This document shows, piece by piece, positions 22,001-34,920 of a stretch of 64,000 nt of DNA. The position numbers were made by a program, and so were the translations under genes. The stretch's first letter is position 1. Each line of letters starts with the position of its first letter. The notes under the pieces are model-generated. The model saw only the letters and a list, made by a program, of their open reading frames with translations. It did no database searches and was not told the origin of the DNA. The DNA lies in NCBI GenBank assembly GCA_948567375.1, contig OX419757.1, positions 36,394,001 to 36,458,000 on the forward strand, written 5' to 3'. The DNA is from Lunularia cruciata. Taxonomy: Eukaryota; Streptophyta; Marchantiopsida; Lunulariales; Lunulariaceae.

Positions 22001-22497
22001 ATCTTTTCGTAGTGATTATGTTTTCGCAGTGGTTATCGGCATAAGCAAGTCCATAAATATTTTGTGGAGGTTTGAAATAAACCTAGCCATAAATAATCAA
22101 CAAAGGAATACTAAACTTTCGAAAATGGGCCCAAAATCTCACAATATTTTCCAGATCATCCTCCAACACATCTGTAAATCTTAACCACCGTTAAGAGTTG
22201 CATGTAATCACTGCAAAAACCATTAACACCCCAAACAGATGTGGATGTGGGAGTGCATCTGTCAGTTGGGATGGTAAGTAGGAATGGTGGGGGGAATTTT
22301 AAACTTAGATTTAGGGGGCCATACCTATAAGATATTAGGGTTTAGAGTTACGAGAAAGTAAAAGACCCAATTGCCGTAGAGGGCTACGGGGCTTTTCCAT
22401 ATAAAGATTGAACCTCGGGGCGCGTGCAATACCGTAAATCTATATTTGGAACCCCATTATCACCATATCTCTCACTGACAGGTCACCTATTGCAGGT

Positions 22498-22561
22498 TAT
22501 GCTGCAATATTCCACATTGCAGCATATTGCTCTCAACGGTCGAGTATAGACCACTGAGAGC
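22498..22561. repeat. Two adjacent hairpins
   Basis: The first has perfect 11-bp arms (TATGCTGCAAT at 22498-22508 and its complement at 22516-22526) with a 7-nt loop. The second has 7-bp arms (GCTCTCA at 22529-22535, TGAGAGC at 22555-22561). No poly-T run follows closely, and the flanks show no terminal repeats. Confidence 0.75.
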
Positions 22562-23160
22562 ATATACAGCCCACTAACTAAATATTAAAAAGCAAGCGTA
22601 TGTAACTATAGCAATATAGTATATATTATCTTTCACCTGTTGGTATTGTAAGATCAGGCTGCTAATTAGTTCTCGGAACAATCTTTTGCTAATTAATTAA
22701 AAAAAGCAAGTTTTTGTATTATTTTTAAAAATAGAGTGTACATAATCTTTTCTCCAATAATTATTGCAATTTTTTTGTAATAAGAATAGTCTTTGTAAGA
22801 TTGCCATTTTAGATTAACTATGAAGTCCACCATATTTGCAAGGCTAAATCTGCTTCAGTAATTAAACTAAACTAAGTGCATGAAGCTAAAACTTGATAGT
22901 ATGTGTATACACGCATGGTGAGTTTTCACTCTATCATTATTCAAATTGATCATTTTATTGTAATTTTATTCTTCTATAAAATTTGTCAAGAAATTAATTT
23001 AATTCAATATTTACTGTTTTCTAGATGAGCTATTCTATATAATTCAAGTATTTCCAATTCAATTTTTTATTTTAAAAAAATTACAAAAATTACCAACCAA
23101 AAACCAAATGCTTTGTATATGGTTAATGGGAGAGACATTTTTCCAATTGAAATGGAGTGC

Positions 23161-23164
<4 letters not shown>

Positions 23165-23221
<57 letters not shown>
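23165..23221. repeat. (GA)n microsatellite, about 28 units
   Basis: Uninterrupted AG dinucleotides preceded by an A run and followed by a T-rich stretch. Confidence 0.97.
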
Positions 23222-23223
<2 letters not shown>

Positions 23224-26200
23224 TTTTTTTATTTTTTATTTTTTTTCATTTTTCATTTCAACTACTAATAGAGTTTCAATCTTCTCTCATGATAATTTTT
23301 CTATAACAAGTTTGATAAAAAGAATATTACTACTATTATTAAGGAGTTTCATATTCATCATTTACTAAAAATATTTTATTAAAATTGGATTTATATTTCC
23401 CATAAGTTTCACATACATATAATAAATTATTTCTGCAAGAAATAATTAAGGGATTCAAGATGTTTATGGAGGGTTTAGCACCTAATATGCAATTTGAGGG
23501 TACCAATGGAGAACCATGACATATAAAATGATACTAAATATTTATTGAGGAGGAGAATGTTGTGTTTATGAAACAATTATGCAAAATTCAAATTTCTACT
23601 TAGCTCGGTCCATAATGCTCCTCTCATCTCGGAAGACCACCATAAAACAGATTGTATATGAAGTACATATGTGTGACTTTACATGTGATCATGATAAGCT
23701 GTCAAGCTTTGGTACTACTACTACCGACAAGCTAAACTAATCATCCGTTGATTTTGAATCAAGAAGTATAGTATCTTACTAATTGAAATTTCCATTGAAT
23801 GATAATGCTATGGAATAAGACAATGAAATATAAGTCAATATATAAACAAAATGTAAGACATAAATAAAAAAATTCCTTCAAAATTAAGCAATTATTTCTT
23901 TTTCAAATAATTAAGATGACTTGATGCAAAGAGCTTCTAGCTCTACTTTTATTTTACTTGCATAGAAAATGATCCTATAAGAGGTCTCTTTTCATCAATG
24001 GATAAAAATAAGAGCTTTCAGTTTTACTATCTAGGGTAAGGATATGTAATGGTGGATGAGCTTTCAATAAAAAAAAAAAGCTCTATCAAAAAGAAAGTAT
24101 CCAAGATTTAAAGTCTATATCCAAAAGAAATTATGGGAGATAGAACATCAAATGTATATCAATTTTCATAAAAAATAATCCAATAAATTCCATTTCAATA
24201 TTATATCTCAATCTAGGTTATCTAATATTCAATGTAACCAATGAGTAACTTTTAGATTCTAGATGAGTATTATACAGTTCTAGATAGTATGATTTTAGTT
24301 ATTTCAACTACTTATTTATCTAATAGCAAGATACACCTTATCAACTAGAGTATACAAGTATAATAAAATATTAAGGTTCTAAATTCAGTACATTTACATC
24401 CAAAGTTTTTAATAAATACAGTTTCTATATAACATTGATACCTAATCTGTTAATCTTATAGCAGCTATATATCTATGGACGTTATATCTAGATAAGTAAT
24501 TTCAAGCTGATCTAAGTTGTTATAACTATTAAGTTTTTTATAGCTTATATGATTTCACCAAGTTCATTTTCATCTTGTAATTAAGTTTGGCTATCTTTTG
24601 GTTTATTTTTCCTATAATATGATCTCCAATAAATGCTAAAATTGTTTCTTCCAATATATAGTACTATGTTATACTTGAATCATGTGAAATTTTTACAATC
24701 CAACAATTGAAACTACCATTTAAATTACATATGATTATAACAACTAAACTACCACTTAAATCTACTAATACATAACTTCATTTAAGGAACCACATGCAGT
24801 ACTCCAATGATGCAAGTCCTTTTTATTGATATTCCAGTTTATATATTCAATTACATATTGGATCCAATCCTACATCTTATAATTTGCCATTTATACCTCA
24901 TTTTACTTTCTTGATTTAACTCTCATTTAAAATCCCAAATCTTGGTAGTCATTGTTTGAAATGCACACTTGCAACTTTATTTTCAATTATCATCATAAAA
25001 ATCATAACAAGTTAAAGCATCCAATGATAAATAGATCCACTCAATACATATCTTTAAGTTTGTTTGGAGATTCAATTTCATGCAAGGAAGCAAACAACTC
25101 ATAAGATTTTACCTTTTTAAATAGCAAAGATGACCTTTGCTCCTAAACCATTCATCTTATTGGACTTGTTGAGTATGCTTAAGTAATAAAGATCCATAAT
25201 AATTATGATATATTCCAAATTAATTCAATATCATGTGCTAACAATGTTGTGTTATCATGATACTAATAAGGCCTTGAATTTAGTTCCACCAACAATTTAC
25301 TTCCTCAAATATATATTTCTATTTAATTTCTTTTACTTATGCCTCTCTATTTATGACCAATGTCTCCTCTTTTTTCACTCCCTACTCTCAAATATTGATT
25401 TACTTTGCAAACTCTTTATTAATTCTTTGTTTGTGATAAAGTTTCCCTTCCTTTAATATTGAGACCTCACCTCTAATTATCCTTTAGAAGTGATATGATT
25501 AATTTGTTGAGTCATGATTACATACTTGATTGTTTTGAATCTCCTATCTAAATTTGGTTCCTTAACTTCTTATCTAAATTTTGCACTCCTAACAATAAAA
25601 ATGCCAAGTATCCTCCTAAAGTATCACTATAGAATTTATCCATATATGACCCAAAATGTTTTTCCTAGTAAGTTTGACTCTCCAACGCTCTAACTTAACT
25701 CCATGTCAGAAATTGGTATGGTATTTGTATAAACAAGAATAGAACTAAGAACAGGACACCAAAAAAACTAGGAATAAAATACTTTAATGAGGACAAAATT
25801 CAGAAAATATAGATTCAAGCCTCTTTTTTGGCTACTAGTGTACTCAATAATCAATGTTGATCTATTTGAGATTGGATCATTGTTTTAAAATCAATTTGGA
25901 GTATTATTCAAAAACCTTAGACTCAAATTTTGAATATTCATCAATAAGAAAGTATCCTTAAGGTAATCAAAGCATGTGTTTGGATTCTCAAGGGATGTTG
26001 CAAAAAAATTATGGATTGTATATTGTACTTGAATTGAATGATAGGATTGTAATAGATGGGAATCAAGGTGGCATTGAGATGTAAGCCTAGAAGTCCTTGT
26101 GATGTAGAATTCTTTAAAGTAAAAGCATCAATCTGAATTTGGAAATGATTAACGCTTAATTAGAGAATGATTTAATATAGGATAGATTCTTCATGAGTCA

Positions 26201-28030
26201 ACTAATTTGAAAATAGAAATAAATACTATGTTCACTCTTCCAAGTTTCATCCTTTCAAAACAATAGAAACTTCCTTGCTGTCATAAGAACATAACTTTGA
26301 TCAAGTATTTTCTATCAATCACCTAACTTATTTAGAGAGGGTATGCTTTTTAAAAGTGAATTTATTAATAATGGTGTGCAAATCTCATCATAAATCAATT
26401 TGGATTGAATTAAATACATAGTGAATGAATGTGGAAATCCTTTCAAGGGTGTTGTATATCAAGAATTCCTATATTAAGGAACTTGACAAAGTTGGAAATA
26501 GTACACCACAATCATCATAGGACTAGGGATTTTAATAGACCAAGTTGCTTTCTTGAAGCTCAAGTGTATCTCTTAGATAAATCATCTACCATTCATTATA
26601 AGACAACAAGTGCAAGAGGATATTGCACTAATTCTACTATATTCGAACAAACTCTTTGCAGTCATGTTCTATTGAGTATTAAGTTGAGTTGCAATTGTAA
26701 TCATAAAATCTCTAATTTTTCTTTTTGCAAGGTTAGAGCACATTTCTAATGCTAAAATTGGATGATAAAATCTTGATAAAAATTTCCCCACATTAGAGAT
26801 CTAATATATACAAATAAGTAGATATTGTTGAATGAGAATATTAATATTATAGATAATTGTATTATTGTATAAGATATATTGTGTTAAGATATTGGTGGTA
26901 TGTATGATTTTCTTGATTTTACTAGTAAAGTATTTTGATTAACCATTTGCACCAATCGAGATCTTACACAAGAATAAAGTTGTCACAACATTTGTAGTGC
27001 TAAAGCTAGGTTACTCAAACACTAGAGTGATAATGCTAGTAGTCATAGGTTACTCATGGGCTACTTGTTGACAATTTGATTTTATGTTAGGATTATTGAT
27101 CACATGGTGGGACCCATTATATAGTTGGATGTGCCATCAACGGTGCCATTAGAGTTGGACACCTAGGTCGAGTAGAGTGGTATACCTTCAAAGTGAAGCT
27201 CCAAAGAAAGCTCACTTCTTTGATGTTGAGCCTTCAAGTTCTTGGTCATGGTGGATAGAGGTTGGCGAGGCTCCCCTGGAGTCTCTTAGCTAGAGTGGGT
27301 GTGGCTTGATTGTAATTAATGATGGTTATTTGTAGATGATTGAATGAAGGATCGAGTACATTCTTGATTTGGGTGTGATTTTAATGGAAGAAAGAACTTA
27401 TTACATTAGAGAAGTGAGAGTCAAGGGGAAATTGGGTGCATGCATTGAGGGTGTTGGTGGTATCTCCAAGCTTGGCTGATCGTTGGCACTTCAATTGTGG
27501 CTCAGATTTCCTTGAGAGTGATTTTGTGCAAAAGATCTATGCAATTTGATGTAGATTTGGCAATGGGGTTTATAGTGTGCAAAAGTGCTAGCCAAATTTT
27601 TAAGAATGGAACTAATTTGAGACAATGAGTGTTCAATTTGAGCACTAGAGGTGAAACCAAGGTTGATTTGTTATGAATTGAAGTTGAAGTGCAAAATTGA
27701 AGGTGGAGTTGGGAACCTATCTCCTCAATTTGGCTCAAGTTAAGATTTAGCAGAGGATTTGGCGGTCAACCAACTATAGAGGAGGTGCACAGGTTAGTGG
27801 AGGTTTCATAGAGTTGGAGGTTGCCCAAATTGCCCTACCTAGTGCTCTAGTTGGCCAAATTTGGAGCTTTGCTAGATTTGGAGAGGGTTTGAATTAGCAA
27901 GAAGAGAGGCCTCATTTGGCTAAATTTTGGCATTTATAAGGTTCAAGGCATAGGGTTGTGAGCTACAAAGGCCTTAGAAGGGCCAACAAGCTAACTTGTT
28001 GGCATGAGGCTAGATAATTGTAATACCAAT

Positions 28031-28342
28031 AGCTAGACATACGATGTAGAGATGAAATTTGGTTTGGTAACATCTGGAAGGATGTTATACATGATGGACT
28101 AAGAAGATTAGATAGAGGTATCACCAAAAGAGTACTTCTACTAATAGGCCAAAAACCAAAATATGCTTGAAGACTTTAGAATCAAGAGCTAGACATATGA
28201 TCTAAAGGTAGAATTTGGGTTGGTGACATCTGGAAGGATGGTCACATAATGGAAAAAGTAGATCAAGTAGAGGTATCACCAAAGAGCACTTCTACTAATA
28301 TAGCAAAAACCAAAATAGGCCTAAAAACTTCAGATGCAATTT
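28031..28342. repeat. Two-copy tandem repeat, unit 156 bp
   Basis: The unit starts AGCTAGACATA at 28031 and again at 28187. Both copies contain ACATCTGGAAGGATG, TAGAGGTATCACCAAA and CACTTCTACTAATA-like words in the same order. It lies in non-coding AT-rich DNA. Confidence 0.85.
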
Positions 28343-28773
28343 TGGAGGCCTAAACGGGTGAATTAGGCCTCAAAAATGTGTCCATTCCCTCCCCCCAATA
28401 GAGGAAAGGCTAGGCTTCCCTCCCTCTGGTTTGTCTCACCAAGAGCTATCCGGTAACTCACCCACATGATTTTGAGATTCCTACAAGAAGATTACCTAAA
28501 AGATTCCCTCTAGTCAAAGCCTATTTGACCAACCAGATGGGACCAAGATCAACATGTTACCCATCCAAAAAATTAATCTAAGGATGGAGCTCTCTAACAG
28601 GTCACCTATCCATGTACATAATCCTATGGCGGAGCATCCTTGGAGGAGATCCTCTTTGGCTATATAATAAAGAGAAGGTGCTCCTTTGGGGCACCAAAGT
28701 TTGAGTGTGAAACCTATGTTTTCTCTTCTATGTTTCTCTACTATCCTCAAAATATTACACTACTTTAGATGAG

Positions 28774-28890
28774 TTTTTTTTTGTCAGTATTTGGCAAAAT
28801 CTACACAACTTTCTAGATTATGCGCAATAGGGTTTGAAATCCCAGATCTTTGGTTTTTAGATTGGTGCCCTAGCCAACTGGTCCACCTTC
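28774..28890 (-). mobile_element. tRNA-headed SINE-like element or tRNA pseudogene
   Basis: Read on the minus strand, GGTGGACCAGTTGGCTAGGG resembles an A box with a tRNA D-loop, and about 30 bases later GGGATTTCAAACCC resembles a B box with a T-arm (GGG/CCC stem). Between them is an anticodon-like hairpin (AATCT ... AGATC). The 3' acceptor does not pair with the 5' end, so it is not a working tRNA. The sequence continues about 55 bases and ends in nine A (T at 28774-28782). That is the layout of a tRNA-derived SINE. Copy number in the genome is unknown. Confidence 0.5.
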
Positions 28891-29419
28891 ACTTGTTGTC
28901 TTATTGAATGTACACATGTAGCTTTGGCTAGAAGATGCAATTTGATCCTATTCTTGGTAGCTTAGGAAGTAGGTGGAGATTCCTATAATATCAAATGCCA
29001 AATGGTGGTAAAGTCAATCAATGTTGATTTATAAGACGGAAAGTTTCATTTAGACTTCTTATGATTGGATTTCCTCCATTCTTGACTTCTTGTTTGTACA
29101 CCATGTTTGTGTAAGGTGTTCTAACTTTAGAGCATTGGTGCTATGGTGTGTTCTTGGTAGTGAGGCTGGAGTGATTAACAATCAAACTACTTGTGTTTCT
29201 TTCCAATGAGACAAGAAGTGATGACCTACAAACCATGAGAGTGCATGTTGTGATAGCAAGTTATAGGTTGTCCTTTCTCTAAGTGTAGTTATCGCAATTA
29301 GTGTGACATTAGTGGGTGGTGTTTAGTTGGTGGTGGCACTTGGTAGTGATCCTTAGTGGGGTATCTGTGGTGGTTAAAGTTGCAGTTTGAGTTACATTGC
29401 CTAAATGGAGTTCTTTGGG

Positions 29420-30775
29420 GATTCTAAAGGAGATAGCACTATAGTACTCAGTGGATTTACTTGGAGTGGCACTCAGTATCACCTTGTATCTTAGGTCCCA
29501 ATATGGAAGGAGATTGACTTTGATTTGGAGTTTGATACAAGAATTGATTTAGTTGAGAGTGCACCTGGTGTGTCTGCACCATTGTTGTGGAACATGGATA
29601 AGATTTATAGAGTTTTCAAAGGCCCCAGGTGCTACTTTGGCATAATGAGTACCATTGAGTTGGATGACTTCATCCAAGAATTTGATAGTTGGTGTGATGT
29701 GTAGCAGATGTGGAATCCAACTTTGTTCACACCCTTCAACACTTGGAGAGTCCACCAATGGATGACTATCATTAGTTCAGGAGAGCTTACTTAAAGAAGA
29801 TTGAGCTATGGAGACAAAATTGGTCTCCAAACTACATCTCCATCACTTTAGGGTCCATTGCTAGAGATAGATTGACAATATCTATGAATTCTAGCTCTAG
29901 TAGCATTGGTGGATCTAGTGGAGGTGGACTAGTTGGAAATGGTGCTACTATATGTGAAGATACCACTATAGGAGGTGGTGGAGTACTAGGGTTTAACTCC
30001 ATGGTGGAGTTCTTCCAATGCTTGAGGTAAAACTACAAGGAGTGCGGATTGACAAGCTTTTGAGCTTGTAGGAGTTCTAATAGAAGGATAGAAGAGCCTA
30101 TACAAGGCATACACTTGCATGAGACAACTAATCAATTTCACTCAAGGAGTTACTAAGGCACAAGCAATCTAGTTTTGGTATGGGATCCTTGATAAGGAGT
30201 TGCAATATAGAGTATGTGATGTTATGTTGTTATAAGCTACTTCACCTACTTTTCCAATGGTCTTTAATTTGGCTAAGTGCATTGAGCTCAACATGGTGAA
30301 GGAGAGAGTGATGACATCTACATTTGGTATAGAGACCTCATTCACAACTATTACTTCTTCTAGGGTGCAATAGAGTGCACTATGCATGTTGGCTTCCAAA
30401 GACAAAGTGGGTAGCCTAGATCCTACAGAGCAAGTGGAGAGCCTAGTGTAGCTAGATCCTTATCTTCATTTTTAGGTCAATAATAGCATTTTTAGGTCAA
30501 TAATAGCTAGTGAGTGATGGTATTGCTTGTTGGACTTGTGGTGGACCTCACCACAAGAGAGTGTGCACTCAAGGCATCAAATATGATACCTTTGGTGCAT
30601 CATAGCCACCATAAGATAGTGTGACCATTGCCATAGATTTGATGACACTCGTGACCAATGCTTTGACCTTCACCCAAAGTTACAAAGTGGTAGGTGGTAG
30701 AGGAGCTCTAGGTCATGGAGGGCAAGGTAGTGTAGGACAAGGTAGTGGTAGAGGATCCACACCTGGTAGGAGTGT
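29420..30775 (+). pseudogene. Decayed retrotransposon Gag, 5' portion
   Basis: Conceptual plus-strand translation, interrupted by many stops, shows a retrotransposon Gag pattern: ELDDFIQEFDSWC, then YKAYTCMRQLINFTQGVTK and LQYRVCDVMLL. It ends with a Cys/His knuckle remnant, CWTCGGPHHKRVC, and a Gly-rich tail near 30690-30770. It is cut by the LTR starting at 30776 and seems to resume after 32174. Confidence 0.6.
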
Positions 30776-31466
30776 TGTAACACCCATTTTTGATTGTGTG
30801 TGGTATTGGGATAGTTAGTTTGGTATTACAAGTACTTGAGAGATATTATTTATATAAAGATAAAGAATGGTTCTACATTAGTCACAATTAGCTAAATTTA
30901 GTCATAGCTAAGATAGAGGGGACTTAACTTTAGAGAAAGTGGAAAGTTGAGCCCCACTATTTTCGATTCTAGTGTGTTGATTTGGTATTATTCTTAGGTG
31001 TTTGGCTTTGAGGAAAGAGTTGAGAACTCTTGAATCCACAAGCCTTTTTGTTTCCAATTCTTCTATAGTCCAAGGATAGCCCATGTGAAGGAATCCTTGA
31101 CTTAGTGGTTGGGTCAAGATAAGATCACATGCTTAGGAGAATATTCCCATGAGCATGGATATTCCTTTAGCTTTTTGATTTTATTTGACTTTTTAACCTA
31201 GTAACTTGAGTTACTCCAATAATTAGTAACTTTGGTGCGTAACTATTTCACAAGTATATATACTAGGGGTGAGGAGGTAGTCATCATCCTTTCATTTGCA
31301 ACTATCTCTCTCTCATTGAGTGCTCTTGTGAGCAATGTCTTGATTCTTGGAGTGTTAGCCTTGGAGGAGTAAAATGGAGTGTGGGTTCTTTGCCTTCTTA
31401 GTCCATGGTGCACTACCATGATAGCCATTAGAGGTTCATCTTGAGTGAGAGACAAGCCGGCTCACA
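30776..31466 (+). mobile_element. Gypsy family-1 LTR copy L1
   Basis: Starts TGTAACACCCATTTTTG and ends GGCTCACA, so it has TG...CA ends and is 691 bp. A TATTTATATAAAG string about 75 bases in is the likely LTR TATA box. A second LTR follows after only 9 bases. Elsewhere the same LTR borders a family-1 pol region, which identifies it. Confidence 0.85.
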
Positions 31467-31475
31467 ATGCAGTAT

Positions 31476-32174
31476 TGTAACACCCATTTGTGCATATGTG
31501 TGGTATTGTGATATTTAGCTTGGTATTACAAGTACTTGAGAGATATTATTTATATAGAGATAAAAGATGGTTTTACATAAGTCATGATTAGCTAAAGTTA
31601 GTTATAGCTAAAATAGAGGGGACCTTACTTTAGAGGAAGTGGAAAAGATGAGCACCACTATTTTGGATTCTAGTGTGTTGACTTGGTATTATTCCTAGGT
31701 GTTTGGCTTTGAGGAAAGAGTTGAGAACTCTTGGGTCCGCAAACCTTTTTGTTTTGGATTCTTCTATAGTCTAAGGATAGCCCATGTGAAGGAATCCTTG
31801 ACTTAATGGTTGGGTCAAGATAAGATCACATGCTTGGTAGAATATGCCCATATGGATAGATATTCCTTTATACTTTTTGACTTTACTTGACTTTTAGCCT
31901 AATAACTTGAGTTACTCCAATAATTAGTAACTTTGGTGCGTAACCATTTCATAAGTATATAAACAAGGAGTGAGGAAGTACTCGTCATCCTTTCATTTGC
32001 AACTATCTCTCTCTCATTGAGTTCTCTAGTGAGCAATGTCTTGAGTCTTGGAGTGGTAGCCTTAGAGAAGTACGGGTTTAGTAGGATTTGGGGTTCCTTG
32101 CCTTCTTAGTCCATGGTGTGTTACCATAATAGCCATCCAAGGTTCATCTTGAGTGACAGATAGCCCGACTCACA
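31476..32174 (+). mobile_element. Gypsy family-1 LTR copy L2, in tandem with L1
   Basis: Starts TGTAACACCCATTTGTGC and ends GACTCACA, 699 bp, the same orientation as L1 with 9 bases (ATGCAGTAT) between. Two LTRs with no internal region between them suggest unequal recombination or insertion of a solo LTR beside another. Confidence 0.85.
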
Positions 32175-32855
32175 ATACCTACCCTTGCTTCTAATATAGC
32201 CATGGCTACTTGGATTGAGGAATTGGAACAAAGATTAGCTAGTATGGCCATAGCTCAAAGGATATCAATTTGGGTGTTGAGGTTTCCACCTCTTATGTTG
32301 GTGATAAAGACATCTTGGACTTCATATGTGGAGCAACAGAGGTAGATGTATCTGCTACAATGACTAGGAGTGCAATATGTGCTCCAAAGCCTAGAGGAGT
32401 ATCAATGGAGTTGGACCCATAAAGAGGAAAAGCTTGTAGACAGGTTAGACTTCACGAGTCTTTCACACTCTCTAAGGCACTATAGACAACATCTATAGCT
32501 CCTAGACATCCTAGTGCAAGTGTGGTAGGTGGTGATGGAGTGCATGATAGACTAGATGTTAGTCAACCTCTTGTTATGACACAAATTGAGTCTAGCATGA
32601 TGTTGGAGGTGGCTCCATTGATTATGCGCTTCCCTTTATTCTCCGCAATAACATGTTTACTTTAGGAGTTGACTTAGCTCCAATGTTATGATTGATTGCC
32701 ACTCCTTGTGAGAGTAGAGATGATGTGGTTCCTACTACTAGAGTAGAGGTGGTTGATAGTGGAGCTGACTTGGTTGAGGAGCATGGGATCTGCTTAGTGA
32801 CCAATGGTTTATGGTAGGCAATAGTAGCTTGATTGGAGGAGTTACAAGTAAGACC
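32175..32855 (+). pseudogene. Continuation of the decayed Gag interrupted by L1-L2
   Basis: Plus-strand translation with stops begins VPTLASNIAMATWIEELEQR and stays Gag-like or linker-like. It is probably the right part of the sequence broken by the LTR pair. It ends at the inverted LTR L3. Confidence 0.4.
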
Positions 32856-33553
32856 TATGAGCGAACCCATCTCTCACTTAGGATGAACCTATGATGGCTA
32901 TTATGGTAGTGCACCATGGATTAAGAAGGCAAGAAATCCCAACTCCATCATACTCCTCCAAGGCTAACTTACTAGGACTCAAATCATTGTTCACTAGAGA
33001 ACTCAATGAGAGAGAGGGATAGTTGCTAATGAAAGGACAATGAGTACCTCCTCACCTCTAACTTATATACTAGTGAAATATTTACGCACTAAAGTTGCTA
33101 ATTATTAGAGTAACTCAAGTTACTAGGCCAAAAGTAAAATAAAGTTAAAAGTCAAAAGGAATATCTATACTCATGAAAATATTCCCTTGAGCATGTGGTC
33201 ACATCTTGAACCAACCATTAAATCAAGGATTCCTTCACATGGACTATCCTTGGATTATAGAAGAATCCAAAGCAAAAAGGCTTGTGTGTTCAAGAGTTCT
33301 CAACTCTTTCTTCAAAGCCAAACACCTAGGAATAATACCAAGTCAACACACTAGAGTCTAAGATAGTAGTGCTCATCTTTTGCACATCCTCTAAAGTAGA
33401 TTTACCTCTATCTTAGCTATGACTAAATTTAGCTAATCATGAATAATGTAGAACCATCATTTATCTCTATATAAATATTATCTCTCAAGTACTTGTAATA
33501 CCAAACTAAATATCACAATAACACAACACATACATGCACAAATGGGTGTTACA
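32856..33553 (-). mobile_element. Gypsy family-1 LTR copy L3 (3' LTR of a minus-strand element)
   Basis: The minus strand starts TGTAACACCCATTTGTGC at 33553 and runs about 698 bp to GCTCATA. It is preceded on the minus strand by a purine-rich tract (GGCGGTAAA) and family-1 integrase sequence, so it is the 3' LTR of the truncated element at 33554-34800. Confidence 0.8.
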
Positions 33554-34800
33554 TTTACCGCCGGACTAAGATTTCACTTTGTACTTAGAGTGAAGGTTCC
33601 TCTAACTTCTATGATATATCTTCAACTTATCATGGGTAATCATATTAAAGTGTCTTCCTCCTTACTTCTTGAGATCATAGGTATCATTGTCCCACACCTT
33701 CTCCACTATGAAAGCTCCAAAGTACTTAGGCAAACAAATTTATTTTACTCTATTGAATCAAATGGAATCAAACAACATTACACACCTTTTTTGAAAAGCT
33801 CCACCTTCTTCTTGCCTTACCTCTTGTCATAGCTTTCCTTTTGTTTCTTTTGGGCTTGCTCCATTGAAACCATAGCAACTACTCTTTCTTCCTCCAATTC
33901 CGTACGTTGATCCTTCCTTGACTTCTTTCCATCATCTCCTTATGCTTTCTTTAATCTCTTATGGATGCTTTGGAAGGCAAGAAGATCAAAGTGAATAGCT
34001 AACGTATACTCAATACCATATACCAAATGAAATGGAGAATATCCAGTTGAAGTCTTCATGGTTTTTTTATACTCCCACAAAATTGCATGAATCCTCTTGT
34101 CCCAATGATGTTTAGCCCCCTTGCATTTCTACATCTTTGGCCAACATCATGCACAAGGTCTGATTGGTTCTCTATGCCAAGCCATTGGACTTTGGCTTAT
34201 AGGATGAACTTACTCTAGGTATGATAGAGAAATGTATGGCTGTAGTGATGCTCCTTGTAAAGTCTCCTCATCTATCAAAAATCAACTACAAAGGGCATCT
34301 AAACCTAGTGATAATGCATTCATAAAAAGATATACCAACTTTATCCTCATTCTTGTCTCCTAATGGTCTAGCCACAACCCACTTGGTAAGTAATCAATAA
34401 TTATCACAATGTACTAATTGTTCCTTGGAGTTCTATTGAGAGGACCTACATAGTCAATTCCACATTTCTCAAAAGGTCTTAGCAATGGAACTAATCTAAG
34501 AGTGAGAGTGGAAGCAAACTTACTAGCAAAAGCTTGATAAATATTCCAAGATTTTCAATAATCTAGACCATCCTTGAAAATCCTCCTCAAATGGTAACCT
34601 ACATCTAGAATCTTGAAAGCAATCACCTTTGTTGCAAAGTGTCTCCCACACACTAAACCTTCATGAAACTCCTTTATGAGTAGGATAGACTCCTCCTTAC
34701 CCACTACTCTTTGAAGTAGACCATCACTCCTTGGTGAAAAAGAATATTCTCTACTATTGTGTAAGGTCTAGATCTTGTTGCAATGCACTTTCTCTGCTCG
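33554..34800 (-). pseudogene. Family-1 Gypsy integrase region, truncated
   Basis: Minus-strand sequence is collinear with 45240-46467 of the plus-strand family-1 element: the GAGAAATGTGGAATTGACTA core region, then GGTCCTCTCAATAGAAC, and the C-terminal VEKVW-NDTYDLK stretch next to the LTR. Many stops. It is cut at about 34800, where a different Gypsy element begins. Confidence 0.75.
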
Positions 34801-34920
34801 GATCCAAACACACCATTCTACTCTTCTTTCTTTCATTTTGCTTCAATTCAGCTTCAGCAATTCATTTCTTCTCTAAAAACTAATAAAAAAAAATGTAGGT
34901 TCCACATACCCCCTCCCTCA
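34800..34920 (-). mobile_element. Family-2 polypurine tract and 3' LTR stub
   Basis: The minus strand reads TGAGGGAGGGGG (polypurine tract, 34920-34909), then TGTGGAACCTACA starting at 34906, a typical LTR start. Only about 106 bases follow before family-1 sequence begins. Confidence 0.55.

Larger units (their letters stand above)
21269..22600. other. 3' flank of the receptor kinase and left edge of the AT-rich block
   Basis: No gene supported. Contains a three-copy short tandem repeat (21934-22000) and two consecutive hairpins (22498-22561) just where composition turns strongly AT-rich. Confidence 0.5.
22600..29420. other. AT-rich gene-free stretch, left part of the repeat block
   Basis: All open frames are short and low-complexity. 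I recognise only the microsatellite, the 156-bp tandem duplication and the tRNA-headed element listed separately. The rest is probably old transposon sequence beyond recognition by eye. Confidence 0.5.

Noticed and set aside
28031-28342. Tandem repeats considered as a CRISPR-like array
   Set aside because: Only two long diverged copies with no short conserved repeat and unique spacers, and the DNA is eukaryotic nuclear.
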